From assembly GCA_028292625.1 (NCBI GenBank), contig JAQGLY010000056.1, positions 62,001-126,000 of the forward strand: a DNA stretch of 64,000 bases. The letters run 5' to 3'. The notes below the pieces were generated by a model. That model was not told where the DNA came from, ran no database searches, and saw only the letters and a program-made list of their open reading frames with translations. The translations under genes and the position numbers were made by a program. This stretch comes from Herbaspirillum sp. Lineage in GTDB: Bacteria > Pseudomonadota > Gammaproteobacteria > Burkholderiales > Burkholderiaceae_D. Each line of letters begins with the position of its first letter. Position 1 is the first letter of the stretch. This document shows, in pieces, positions 36,764-45,379 of this stretch.

Positions 36764-37096
36764 TTATGTCGACTTCTCCTCCAGCAGCGCGGCCAGCACG
36801 TCGACCACGTCGCGTACCGTGCGCACGCTGCGGAAGACTTCCGGCTGGATGCGCTTGCCGGTCAACTGGTTCAGCTTGACGACGATATCGACCGCGTCGA
36901 TGGAATCGATATCGAGATCCCGGTACAGATCCGCGTCGGGCGCGATCGATGCCGGATCGAGTTCGAACATGTCGTGCAGCAGATCGCCGACCCAGACGCC
37001 GATTTCCGCCTTGCTCATCCCGCTGCTCAGGGTCGGGGCGGAAGCGGAGCCAGACGCTGACGCCGACGAAGGGGACGAAGATAAATAATCGGTCAT
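36764..37096 (-). CDS. Acyl carrier protein (second ACP, Ser-rich N-terminus)
   Basis: A 110-residue ACP. The phosphopantetheine-attachment motif is DIDSIDAVD (Ser65). A 26-residue Ser/Ala-rich extension precedes the four-helix domain. It is probably real because the ATG at 37096 has an AGGAGG site and overlaps the previous ACP stop (ATGA); an internal Met at residue 27 would give a standard-length ACP. It corresponds to one of the two APE carriers (ApeE/ApeF type). Confidence 0.88.
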   Translation of the reverse strand: MTDYLSSSPSSASASGSASAPTLSSGMSKAEIGVWVGDLLHDMFELDPASIAPDADLYRDLDIDSIDAVDIVVKLNQLTGKRIQPEVFRSVRTVRDVVDVLAALLEEKST

Positions 37097-37359
37097 TGGC
37101 GTGCCTCCTGTTGAGCCGTCAGCATCGCGGCGAGCGTCGCCACCGATCGGAAATGGGCGCGAGTTTCTTCGGAATTGGCCGACAGCGTGATGCCGTAGCG
37201 TTTCTGCAGCGCGACGCCGAGTTCCAGCGCATCGATCGAGTCGAGGCCGAGGCCGTCGCCGAACAGCGGCGCGTCGGTGGCGATATCGGATGCCTGCATG
37301 TCTTCAAGTTGCAGCACATCGATAATCAGTTGCTTTATTTCTTCTTCAAGTTGCTGCAT
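37093..37359 (-). CDS. Acyl carrier protein (first ACP)
   Basis: An 88-residue ACP with the phosphopantetheine serine in GLDSIDALEL (Ser41). It starts inside the end of the acyltransferase gene (14-nt overlap) and overlaps the second ACP by 4 nt. In the APE pathway one ACP probably carries the starter and the other the growing chain or malonyl unit; which does which cannot be told here. Confidence 0.9.
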   Translation of the reverse strand: MQQLEEEIKQLIIDVLQLEDMQASDIATDAPLFGDGLGLDSIDALELGVALQKRYGITLSANSEETRAHFRSVATLAAMLTAQQEARQ

Positions 37360-38215
37360 GGCCGAGTGTCGCTTTCATAAAATAATTTTGCAGATAGTCG
37401 GTCAGATGCCGTGCCGCGTGAATGTCGCTGACGCCGTTTTGCAGAAAATCGTCGATGACGATATCTGCTTGCACCGTAATGGTGAAGCTGGCTTTGCGCG
37501 GCGGCACCTGCCACCATTTGCCGCCCTTGGCCAGGGTCGGCGGGCGGCAGCGGATCACCACCGGCGTGATGTCGCGGCGGCCGCGGACCGCCACGTTGGC
37601 CGCGCCGCGCTTGAAACGCATTACGCCGTCCGTCGCCGTGCGCGTGCCTTCGGGGAAAATAATCAGATTATTCCCGTTGTTCAGCGATGCAATGCATTCG
37701 CCGATCAGCGCGGGGCCGTTGTCGTTGCTGATATAAGCGGCGCTGCGCACCGGGCCGCGCGTCACCGGATGGTTCCACAGCGCGCCTTTGACGATGCAAT
37801 CGGCGTGCCGGGAAAACGCCATCAGGAAGACGGTGTCGATCAGCGTGGGGTGATTCGCCAGAATCAGCAGCCCATTGCGCCGCAGGTGCTGCAGGCCGCG
37901 GATATCGTAGCGCAGCACCCCGAGCAGCCGCATCAGCTCGATAAAGCCGCGGAACGACAGGCGAATGAGCTCGCGCGCCAGTTTGATCTTCAGCGGCCGG
38001 CTGCGCACAGTCATGTCGAGCAGCGGAAATAGCAACATCCGCAGCAGCAGCCCGCCGACGCCGAAAATGAAGAAGCTGAGCCCGGTGCCGGCAATGCGCA
38101 GCCCGCGGCCGACGCGGTTCGCCTGACGCTTGAACCACGGTTCGGGCCTGTGGGCAGGCTTGCGCGCCGGCTCGGGGATGGGTTTATCCGCTGTCTCGTC
38201 CATCGGCTCATTCAT
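37346..38215 (-). CDS. 1-acyl-glycerol-3-phosphate-type acyltransferase
   Basis: A 289-residue PlsC-type acyltransferase. A hydrophobic segment (about 45-65) precedes the catalytic NHPTLID (a variant of NHxxxxD) and the FPEGTRT motif. The start used is the ATG at 38215 (MNEPMDET), overlapping the chain-length factor by 8 nt; another Met lies four codons later. The frame stays open far upstream, but that part only shadows the neighbouring gene. It should transfer acyl or aryl polyene chains to a glycerol-type lipid. Confidence 0.88.
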   Translation of the reverse strand: MNEPMDETADKPIPEPARKPAHRPEPWFKRQANRVGRGLRIAGTGLSFFIFGVGGLLLRMLLFPLLDMTVRSRPLKIKLARELIRLSFRGFIELMRLLGVLRYDIRGLQHLRRNGLLILANHPTLIDTVFLMAFSRHADCIVKGALWNHPVTRGPVRSAAYISNDNGPALIGECIASLNNGNNLIIFPEGTRTATDGVMRFKRGAANVAVRGRRDITPVVIRCRPPTLAKGGKWWQVPPRKASFTITVQADIVIDDFLQNGVSDIHAARHLTDYLQNYFMKATLGHAAT

Positions 38216-38975
38216 CGCGGCCCCAGGTCCATTGCCGACGATCCGCCGTGCGGCGCAGCACGGTGTCGCCGCGCAGAAAGAAGCGCAGGATTTGCAATCC
38301 GGCGGGATCGGCGCCGATATCGGCGTCGGTATCGTCGGCGCGCGACCAGCGCAGGCTGATCGCATCGTCGGCCGGCGCTTGCAGCAGCCAGGCCCAGCCG
38401 AAAGATTGTTCCTTGCAATCGGCCATTTCGCGATACATCGCGGGCAATGGGCCGTCGGCCGCCACCAGCAGCACCGCGGGCGCGCCGTCGGCCAGCAGGC
38501 CGCAGGCCTCGATCGCCGCATGTTCCACGGTGCTGTGACCGGCCGCCAGCGCCAGGCTGTTGGCGTGATCGCGACGGGCGATCGAAAACAGTCCTGCGGC
38601 GGCGTTGTGCACGGATAAACTGAACGACGCGGGAGACATCGGCAAGCCTTGCGCCAGATCGGCCAGCAGGTCGGCGGCGCGGCCGCATTCGCCATGGCGC
38701 GAGCAGAATATCGCCGGAATGTCCGACCGTTCTCCGAGGGCGTCATAGGCGGCCTGCAAGGCCAGTTTGCCGGCCGGGCTGGCGCGTCGGCGCAGCATCG
38801 GCGGCATGGCCGGCAGCGGCGGTTCACCGGCGCCGGCGAAGTCCGCATCGGCATCGGCCCATGCCCGCCAGGCGGCCTCGGTTTGCAAACCTGGCGCCCA
38901 TGCGGCGTGCGCCGCCACGCTGAAGCGGATTGCGGTCTGCCGTTGCGGGCCGGAATGATCGACGGTGCGGGTCAC
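38208..38975 (-). CDS. Beta-ketoacyl synthase chain-length factor (ApeC type)
   Basis: A 255-residue ketosynthase-like protein without the catalytic Cys: the region reads SVHNAAAGLFSIA. This fits the small chain-length-factor family of APE clusters that pairs with the ApeO ketosynthase. The start chosen is a GTG at 38975 after AGGAAA; the frame is open 82 codons further but with no similarity and no better ribosome site. It is the first gene of the cluster. Confidence 0.83.
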   Translation of the reverse strand: MTRTVDHSGPQRQTAIRFSVAAHAAWAPGLQTEAAWRAWADADADFAGAGEPPLPAMPPMLRRRASPAGKLALQAAYDALGERSDIPAIFCSRHGECGRAADLLADLAQGLPMSPASFSLSVHNAAAGLFSIARRDHANSLALAAGHSTVEHAAIEACGLLADGAPAVLLVAADGPLPAMYREMADCKEQSFGWAWLLQAPADDAISLRWSRADDTDADIGADPAGLQILRFFLRGDTVLRRTADRRQWTWGRDE

Positions 38976-39258
38976 GTCAGGTTTCCTGTGGCCGATACCG
39001 CTGCTCGTGCGTGCATTGTTTTCATAGGTCTGTGATGCCGTGATGCGCTTGTTTATCGCCAGTTTGACGGATGGCGCTAACGACAGGCCCAGTAATTGCG
39101 TTAACGGCAATTTCATCGATTGCTTGAATGGACCGTCGGAGAAAAAAAGCCGGCGCTGGCCACGGCAAGGATTTCTGGGCATGTTCGGCAAACGCTTGAA
39201 GACTTGAACCGGGGAAATCAACGAATTTATTCGGGTTTTCCCTCTGCTAAATGTGGGG

Positions 39259-39264
39259 ATTATA
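39259..39264 (-). promoter_or_regulatory. TATAAT box, alternative APE promoter
   Basis: A perfect TATAAT on the minus strand about 284 bp before the chain-length factor start, but with no good -35 box at 16-18 bp. Confidence 0.25.
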
Positions 39265-39321
39265 AGGAGTTTATGATGGTTTTAGGGCTAAAGAAGAGGG
39301 GCGCTTGTCACTGCGCGTGTT

Positions 39322-39350
39322 GGAATATGACAACAATGTCCTGGCGTCAA
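39322..39350 (-). promoter_or_regulatory. Candidate promoter of the APE operon
   Basis: On the minus strand TTGACG (39350-39345), a 17-bp spacer and TATTCC (39327-39322) resemble a sigma70 promoter. It would leave a leader of about 340 nt before the GTG start of the first gene. Confidence 0.35.
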
Positions 39351-39537
39351 CTAATTGCCCAGTAGGCGTCCTTCGTCCGCGGCGTAGCGCTAGTGCGCTT
39401 ATGCAACCGTTGCCCGCACGAAGTATACAAGGACCTTTCAAAAATATTCACATGCGGATCGGAGTATCTTTATTTCCACCCGGTAAATTATCCCTGGCAT
39501 CCCCTCCCAGCCGTCGTCAAACACCATTGCATGCCCA

Positions 39538-42174
39538 TCAAATTTTATGCGTGAAATCCGTCGCCAGCAATTCCCGGAATTGGTCGATCGGCACCGGCGC
39601 GCTGAACAGATAGCCCTGATACAGCGGGCAACCGTGCTCCAGCAGGAAGTTGCGCTGTTCCGCCGTTTCGACGCCTTCGGCGATGACTTCCAGTCCCAGG
39701 CTGCGCGCCAGCGCCACGATCATGATGGCGATGGCCGAATCGTTGCTGTCGGTCAGGATGTCGCGGACGAAGGATTGATCGATTTTCAACTGGTTCAGCG
39801 GCAGCCGTTTCAGGTAGGACAGCGACGAATAGCCGGTGCCGAAATCGTCCAGCGAAAACTCGACGCCCTGCGCCTTCAGAGTGCTCATTTTGGCGGCGGC
39901 GATTTCCATATCCGTGACAAACAGGCTTTCGGTCAGTTCCAGCTTCAGCCGCAGCGGGTTGGCGCCGGTCTGCTGCAATACGCTCAGCAGGATGGAAACG
40001 AAGTGCGCATGCTGGAATTGCCGCGCGCTCACGTTGACCGACATCGTCAGGCAGTTGCTGAGCGGATCGGACGCCCACGCCGCCAACTGCGCGCAGGCGG
40101 TTTCCAGCACCCATAGGCCGAGCGGAAAGATCAGTCCGGAATCCTCCGCCAGCGGAATGAATTCCGCCGGCGCAATCAGGCCGTGCCGCGGATGCCGCCA
40201 GCGCACCAGCGCTTCGGCGCCCGTGATGCGGCCGTGGCAGTCGACCTGCGGCTGATAGTGCATCGTGAATTCGTCGCGTTTTAGAGCATCGCGCAAATCC
40301 GCTTCCAGCGCGGCGCGGCGCGCCACCGAGGATTGCATCGACGGGTTGAAAAAGCGCATGGCGTTGCGCCCGGCGGCCTTGGCCTGGTACATCGCCATGT
40401 CGGCGCGCTTGAGTAAATCGCTGACTTGATCCTCTTTGTTGTAGAACAGCGTAATGCCGATGCTGGCGCTGGTATGGTGCAGCAAACCGGCCAGCTCATA
40501 CGGTTGGCTCAAGGCATTCAGGATTTTTTCGCCTACCGTGTTGACCTGGCTGCCGGCGGTCTGTTCCTGCTCCGACAAATCTTCCAGCATCAGCACGAAC
40601 TCGTCGCCGCCCAGACGGGCCACGGTGTCGATCCGGCGCGCATTGGCTTGCAGGCGCGCGGCGACTTCCTGCAACAGCAGGTCGCCCTGCTCATGGCCCA
40701 GCGTGTCGTTGAGCGTTTTGAAATTATCCAGATCGATCAGCAGCAAGGCGCCGGGATGGCCGGTGCGCGCGCTGCGTTCGAGCGCGTTGCTGAGCCGGTC
40801 CTGCAAATAGGTGCGGTTTGGCAGGCCGGTAACGCTATCGTAATAGGCCAGATGCTGGATTTTCCGTTCGGCGATCTTGCGGTGCGAAATATTCGTATTG
40901 ATCTCGAAAATCGATTCCGGCTCGTCGGCTTCGCCCGACACCAGGGTCCAATGGCCTTCGACGGTAAACAAGCTGCCGTTTTTATGACGCTGGACGATTT
41001 CGCCGCGCCATTCGCCGTTCCCAGCGGCAGCATTGGTGGCGCTCTCGCTGGCGCCGTGATCGCCGGTCAGCAAATAGGTAATTTCCTGGCCGAGGGCTTC
41101 TTCGGCCGACCAGCCGTACAGGCGTTCCGCGCCCTTGTTCCAGTACACGATTTTATGGTCTTTCAGCGTGCGCACGATGATCGCGTCCTGCGCCTTATCG
41201 AGTAGGGACGCCTGATTGCGGATGCGCATTTCCGAGCGGCGCTGTCGCATAACGATAACCATCAGCATGCCGCAGAACAGCCAAAGCAGGACGGTTTCCA
41301 GGCCGGCCACGCCATAATATTTGAGCGATGTGCGCCAGGCCTTGGCCTCTATGTCGTCTTCCGAGGAGCCGACGGCGACGATCAGATCGTAATCGGCGAG
41401 TTTGCGGCTGCTGATGAATCTGGCGATGCCGTCGATCGTGGCCATGGTATGCAAGCCTATGCCGGGCGCGGCGTTGAATTGCCGAAACAGCGCCGGATTG
41501 CCGACCTCCTGGCCGAAGCTGGCGCGCTCCGGCGTGCTGCGCGCCAACGCGATGCCGTCCTGCGCGACCAGCGCGACGATATCGCCCCGATTCAAGCGCG
41601 GTTTGTCGTACAGCTGCAGAAAGAAGCGCGGATCGATGCCGATCGCGACCATGCCGCCGAAATCCCCGTTGGGCCGATTGATCCGGCGCGAGAATTGAAT
41701 CGTCGGCCGGCCGGTAATGCGGCCGATATGCGGTTTGCCGATCAGCAGACGATTGTTTGCGTTGCGCAGATGCTGCTTGAAATCGTCGCGTTCTTTCAGA
41801 TTGATTAATGTGTTTCGTTGAGTTGAAGCGAACATGTCGCCGTCGGCATTGACCACGGCGATGAATGCATGCAGTTGCACATCGATGATGCCGGCGGCAA
41901 CCAGTCGTTGCAGGTCGATCGGCGTGCCGGGCCGTTCGGCCTGATCCTTGACGATCAGCAATAACTGATCGATGTTGTTGACGATGCGGGCGGTTTGTTC
42001 TTCCAGGGCGAACGTCAGGATGTCGTTTCTCTCGATTTCGCTGTTGACGGCGTTCGCTGCCTCGTCGCGTACGCGTACGATCGTGTAGCCCCAGATCCCG
42101 GCGCTTAAAAGAAGTCCGGCCAGCGCGATGACCGCGCATCCCGAAGGTATGTTCGCTTTGATCTTTCTGAGCAT
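39538..42174 (-). CDS. Membrane GGDEF-EAL protein with Cache and PAS domains
   Basis: An 878-residue cyclic di-GMP turnover protein. Two helices flank a periplasmic double-Cache-like sensor, then PAS (about 330-450), GGDEF (motif GGDEF with an RRID inhibitory site five residues before it) and EAL. EALVRW, DDFGTGYSSL and the EGVET motif are intact, so phosphodiesterase activity is plausible and cyclase activity possible. The ATG at 42174 lacks a ribosome site; a GTG at 42231 in frame is an alternative. It ends before the APE promoter region and is on the same strand. Confidence 0.88.
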   Translation of the reverse strand: MLRKIKANIPSGCAVIALAGLLLSAGIWGYTIVRVRDEAANAVNSEIERNDILTFALEEQTARIVNNIDQLLLIVKDQAERPGTPIDLQRLVAAGIIDVQLHAFIAVVNADGDMFASTQRNTLINLKERDDFKQHLRNANNRLLIGKPHIGRITGRPTIQFSRRINRPNGDFGGMVAIGIDPRFFLQLYDKPRLNRGDIVALVAQDGIALARSTPERASFGQEVGNPALFRQFNAAPGIGLHTMATIDGIARFISSRKLADYDLIVAVGSSEDDIEAKAWRTSLKYYGVAGLETVLLWLFCGMLMVIVMRQRRSEMRIRNQASLLDKAQDAIIVRTLKDHKIVYWNKGAERLYGWSAEEALGQEITYLLTGDHGASESATNAAAGNGEWRGEIVQRHKNGSLFTVEGHWTLVSGEADEPESIFEINTNISHRKIAERKIQHLAYYDSVTGLPNRTYLQDRLSNALERSARTGHPGALLLIDLDNFKTLNDTLGHEQGDLLLQEVAARLQANARRIDTVARLGGDEFVLMLEDLSEQEQTAGSQVNTVGEKILNALSQPYELAGLLHHTSASIGITLFYNKEDQVSDLLKRADMAMYQAKAAGRNAMRFFNPSMQSSVARRAALEADLRDALKRDEFTMHYQPQVDCHGRITGAEALVRWRHPRHGLIAPAEFIPLAEDSGLIFPLGLWVLETACAQLAAWASDPLSNCLTMSVNVSARQFQHAHFVSILLSVLQQTGANPLRLKLELTESLFVTDMEIAAAKMSTLKAQGVEFSLDDFGTGYSSLSYLKRLPLNQLKIDQSFVRDILTDSNDSAIAIMIVALARSLGLEVIAEGVETAEQRNFLLEHGCPLYQGYLFSAPVPIDQFRELLATDFTHKI

Positions 42175-42459
42175 GTGTAATCGGCGCGATGCGCCATGAT
42201 GGACGATTTCAGCAGTCGGAACCGTGCGCAAGCTTTACCGCAAAGAGCATGTCGATTTCCGTCATGGATTTTCCCGGTCTTTTTCGCCGCATTTCCACCC
42301 CATTTCCCCCATGATTTGTTATTTCGTTTTATGTTGTGTTTTTTTATATCAAAGCCATCCGGGGGGCCGGCAAGCGGCCGATCGGACGACTCGGTGAGAA
42401 TACATTATTTTTTAACGTTGCGTATGAGAAACATTCGGACGGCGCCCCGATGGATCGCC

Positions 42460-43686
42460 TTAATGGGTAAATAAGCTTTCCGGCCAAACGGGCAAGGCAT
42501 TGGCGTTGATGTCGATTTCATGAGCGGCGGCGCCACCGATGCCGCGTTCGGCGTTTTCGATGGCGGCGATCCGTGTGGCGTCGCGCACGGCGTGGGACAC
42601 CGCTTTGTCGGCCAATTGTTTCAGATCGCCGGAGCGCCAGCAGCCGTCGTAGACATGCCCCCACAAGCGTGGATAGACCGTGATGCGTCCGTCGGCGCCG
42701 GGCGGCAGGGCCTGATTGACGTCCGCCGGGCCCAGCGTGGCGCCGGCCCACGTCAATACCTGGTCCGGGGCCAGGGCGTTGCTCCAGTATTGCAGGCCGT
42801 GCGCCACGAGTTGCGCCGCCATCGCACCGCCCTGAATCGACAGCGAAGGGAAAGCGCCGGACGTCAGCGCCGCGCCGGCGCCGATCGCGCCGCCCAGCGC
42901 ATTGGCCGTCGCGTTCGTCAAAAACGCCCATTTGCAGGCGGGATTGCTCAGCGCCCATTTGAAATGCATGCCCAGTTCCAGGCCGATGGTGCCCTGCATT
43001 GGCGTGCCGGGATATTTCAGATCCAGTTCGGTGGGGCGGATGACCCACTCTTCCAGATATTCGGCGCCGCTGTCCGCGCCGCCCACTGCCCAGCCGGCGC
43101 CGCCTTCTCCGCGGCGGATCGGAATATTGAAACCGTGGTTGCGGACGATTTGCGCGCTGAGGCCGCACCAATCGGGCAGGCAATTCCTGGGAATGACCGA
43201 TCCCAGCGCCTTGGGCAGATCGAAGCCGAGTTCATCGTGGACGGGGAACAATTGCAGACAGAAGTCGGAATTGCCGGGACGAAGCTCCGGTTTGACGATA
43301 TTGACCTGCACGCCGTATTTCCCGGAAACGCCGCGCGGCCCCAGCGGGATTTCCAGCGCAAACTGAAACACCGTGAAATGACCGAATCGATCGAGCAGGC
43401 GCCGGCTGCGCGATCCCTGTTCCAGAACGGGGGAGATCCGGGCCGCCATGGTTTCCCGGAAACCCGGCATTCTCAGCGCCGCCATCAGGCCTTGTATCGG
43501 CAGCGTGGTGTCGATGTCGGCTATGTCTTTCGGAATGTCGACGACGCATCGGTCGGGACCGTCATCGCCGGGCATGTCGATGACGGTGTGGGCGGGAGCC
43601 GGGCGGCCGTTGGCGGATGCCGCGGTCAGGAAGGGAGATGCCGATGCATGAGCAATAAAAGAAATGGTCGGTTGCTGGACGGGCAC
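42460..43686 (-). CDS. Hypothetical protein of unknown function
   Basis: A 408-residue protein not recognised from any family. The start is a GTG at 43686 after AAAGGA. It has no clear signal peptide. The middle is beta-rich with several Trp and Pro. Between about residues 255 and 300 lies a small-residue hydrophobic stretch (ALGGAIGAGAALTSGAF) that could insert in a membrane. Two Cys lie close together in CLPDWCGL. The neighbours, a GGDEF-EAL gene and mmsA, do not suggest a role. Confidence 0.7.
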   Translation of the reverse strand: MPVQQPTISFIAHASASPFLTAASANGRPAPAHTVIDMPGDDGPDRCVVDIPKDIADIDTTLPIQGLMAALRMPGFRETMAARISPVLEQGSRSRRLLDRFGHFTVFQFALEIPLGPRGVSGKYGVQVNIVKPELRPGNSDFCLQLFPVHDELGFDLPKALGSVIPRNCLPDWCGLSAQIVRNHGFNIPIRRGEGGAGWAVGGADSGAEYLEEWVIRPTELDLKYPGTPMQGTIGLELGMHFKWALSNPACKWAFLTNATANALGGAIGAGAALTSGAFPSLSIQGGAMAAQLVAHGLQYWSNALAPDQVLTWAGATLGPADVNQALPPGADGRITVYPRLWGHVYDGCWRSGDLKQLADKAVSHAVRDATRIAAIENAERGIGGAAAHEIDINANALPVWPESLFTH

Positions 43687-43733
43687 GTATGTCCTTTCGG
43701 TTCGTTTTAGAGGATGCGTCGGTCCGGCCCGTC

Positions 43734-45254
43734 CTATTTGGCTGTCGGCATCGCGAATTCGGCGCCTTTATCGATGCTTTCGGGCCAGCGCTGCATGATG
43801 GATTTCTGTTTGGTGTAAAACCGCACGCCTTCTTCGCCGTAAGCATGGGTATCGCCGAACAGGCTGCTTTTCCAGCCGCCGAAACCCTGCCACGCCATCG
43901 GCACCGGAATCGGCACGTTGATGCCGACCATGCCGATCTGGATGCGGCGGCCGAATTCGCGTGCGACGTGGCCGTCGCGGGTGAAGCAGCTGACGCCGTT
44001 GCCGAATTCATGCGCATTGATCAAATCGATCGCATGGCCTAGATCGGCTACCCGCACGCAGCCCAGCACCGGCCCGAAAATCTCTTCCTTGTAGATCCGC
44101 ATGTCCGGCGTGACATGGTCGAACAGCGTGCCGCCGGTCCAGAAGCCCTGGTCGCAGCCGGGGCCTGCGTCGGCGCCCTTGAAGCTGCGGCCGTCGACCA
44201 GCAGGCTGGCCCCTTCGTCGACGCCGGCGCCGATATAACCGTGAATGCGCGCCAATGCGGCGGCGCTGACGATGGGCCCCATTTCAGCGTCGGCGGCAGT
44301 GCCGTTTTTGATTTTCAGCGCCTTGGTGCGCTCGATGAGCATCGGCAGCAGGCGTTCGGCGACGTCGCCCACCAGCCCCGCCACCGAGATCGCCATGCAG
44401 CGCTCGCCGGCGGAGCCGAAGCCGGCGCCGATCAGCGCATCGACCGCCTGCTCCAGATCGGCGTCGGGCATCACCACCATGTGATTCTTGGCGCCGCCCA
44501 GCGCCTGGATGCGCTTGCCGTGGCGCGCGCCGGTTTCGTAAATGTAATTGGCGATCGGGGTGGAGCCGACGAACGACAGCGCGCGCACGTCCGGATGCTC
44601 CAGCAGCGCGTCGACCGCTTCCTTGTCGCCCTGCACCACGTTGAATACGCCATCCGGCAGGCCCGCCCGCTTCAACAGATCGGCCATCATCAGCGATGCG
44701 CTCGGATCGGTAGGGCTGGGCTTGAGCACAAAGGTATTGCCGGTCGCCAGCGCCAGCGGAAACATCCACATCGGCACCATCACCGGAAAATTGAACGGCG
44801 TGATGCCGGCCACCACGCCCAGCGGCTGACGCAATGTCCAGTTGTCCATGCCGGTGGAAACCTGGTCGCTGAAATCGCCCTTCAGCAACTGCGGCGCGCC
44901 GCACGCGAATTCGACGATGTCGATGCCGCGCGCGACCTCGCCCTGCGCATCGGAAAACACCTTGCCGTGTTCGGCGGTAATGAGATGCGCCAGCTCATCC
45001 TTATGCTGATTCAACAATTCCAGAAAACGGAACAGGATGCGCGCGCGCCGTATCGGCGGCGTATCGGCCCATCGCGGAAATGCCGCCCGGGCGGCGGCCA
45101 CCGCCTGATCGACGTCGCCGCGGCCGGCCAGCAGCACCTCGCCGCTGACCGCGCCGGTAGCGGGATTGAATACGCTCTGCTTGCGATCGCTCAGCGGCGC
45201 GCTGAGGCCGCCGTTGATCCAGTGGCCAATGGTGATGGGATGGGATGCGGTCAT
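43734..45254 (-). CDS. mmsA: Methylmalonate-semialdehyde dehydrogenase (CoA-acylating)
   Basis: A 506-residue aldehyde dehydrogenase converting methylmalonate or malonate semialdehyde to propionyl- or acetyl-CoA in valine and inositol breakdown. [14 protein letters not shown], the catalytic Cys in AGERCMA and the MmsA-typical [15 protein letters not shown] near the C-terminus are diagnostic. A GGAGAT site precedes the ATG. It is divergent from a LysR gene. No mmsB is adjacent. Confidence 0.93.
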   Translation of the reverse strand: MTASHPITIGHWINGGLSAPLSDRKQSVFNPATGAVSGEVLLAGRGDVDQAVAAARAAFPRWADTPPIRRARILFRFLELLNQHKDELAHLITAEHGKVFSDAQGEVARGIDIVEFACGAPQLLKGDFSDQVSTGMDNWTLRQPLGVVAGITPFNFPVMVPMWMFPLALATGNTFVLKPSPTDPSASLMMADLLKRAGLPDGVFNVVQGDKEAVDALLEHPDVRALSFVGSTPIANYIYETGARHGKRIQALGGAKNHMVVMPDADLEQAVDALIGAGFGSAGERCMAISVAGLVGDVAERLLPMLIERTKALKIKNGTAADAEMGPIVSAAALARIHGYIGAGVDEGASLLVDGRSFKGADAGPGCDQGFWTGGTLFDHVTPDMRIYKEEIFGPVLGCVRVADLGHAIDLINAHEFGNGVSCFTRDGHVAREFGRRIQIGMVGINVPIPVPMAWQGFGGWKSSLFGDTHAYGEEGVRFYTKQKSIMQRWPESIDKGAEFAMPTAK

Positions 45255-45326
45255 GATGAGATCTCCGTGAGAGTGTTTGGTCAGATCAGTATAAAGAGCG
45301 CGCGGCGAAGACGGAATCCCGATAAA

Positions 45327-45356
45327 CTGATCAGATTGTTCGGAAATGTAAACAAT
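45327..45356. promoter_or_regulatory. Candidate LysR-type operator between mmsA and lysR
   Basis: ATTGTT (45335-45340) and AACAAT (45351-45356) form an inverted repeat with a 10-bp spacer, next to the palindrome CTGATCAG (45327-45334). It lies 24 bp before the LysR start in the divergent gap, the usual place for LTTR binding. Confidence 0.5.
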
Positions 45357-45379
45357 GACCCGTCTAAGCGTCCATTAAA

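Larger units (their letters stand above)
38976..39537. other. Intergenic region upstream of the APE operon
   Basis: About 560 bp with no convincing gene. It must hold the APE operon promoter on the minus strand and the 3' end of the GGDEF-EAL gene. The candidate promoter elements are listed separately. No regulator gene or clear terminator is visible. Confidence 0.6.

Noticed and set aside
38216-38854. Extended frame upstream of the acyltransferase gene
   Set aside because: Low-complexity Pro/Arg/Cys-rich sequence overlapping the chain-length factor; the coupled ATG at 38215 is the better start.
39120-39613. Short plus-strand frames in the APE upstream region
   Set aside because: No ribosome sites or motifs; they run into the antisense of the GGDEF-EAL gene.
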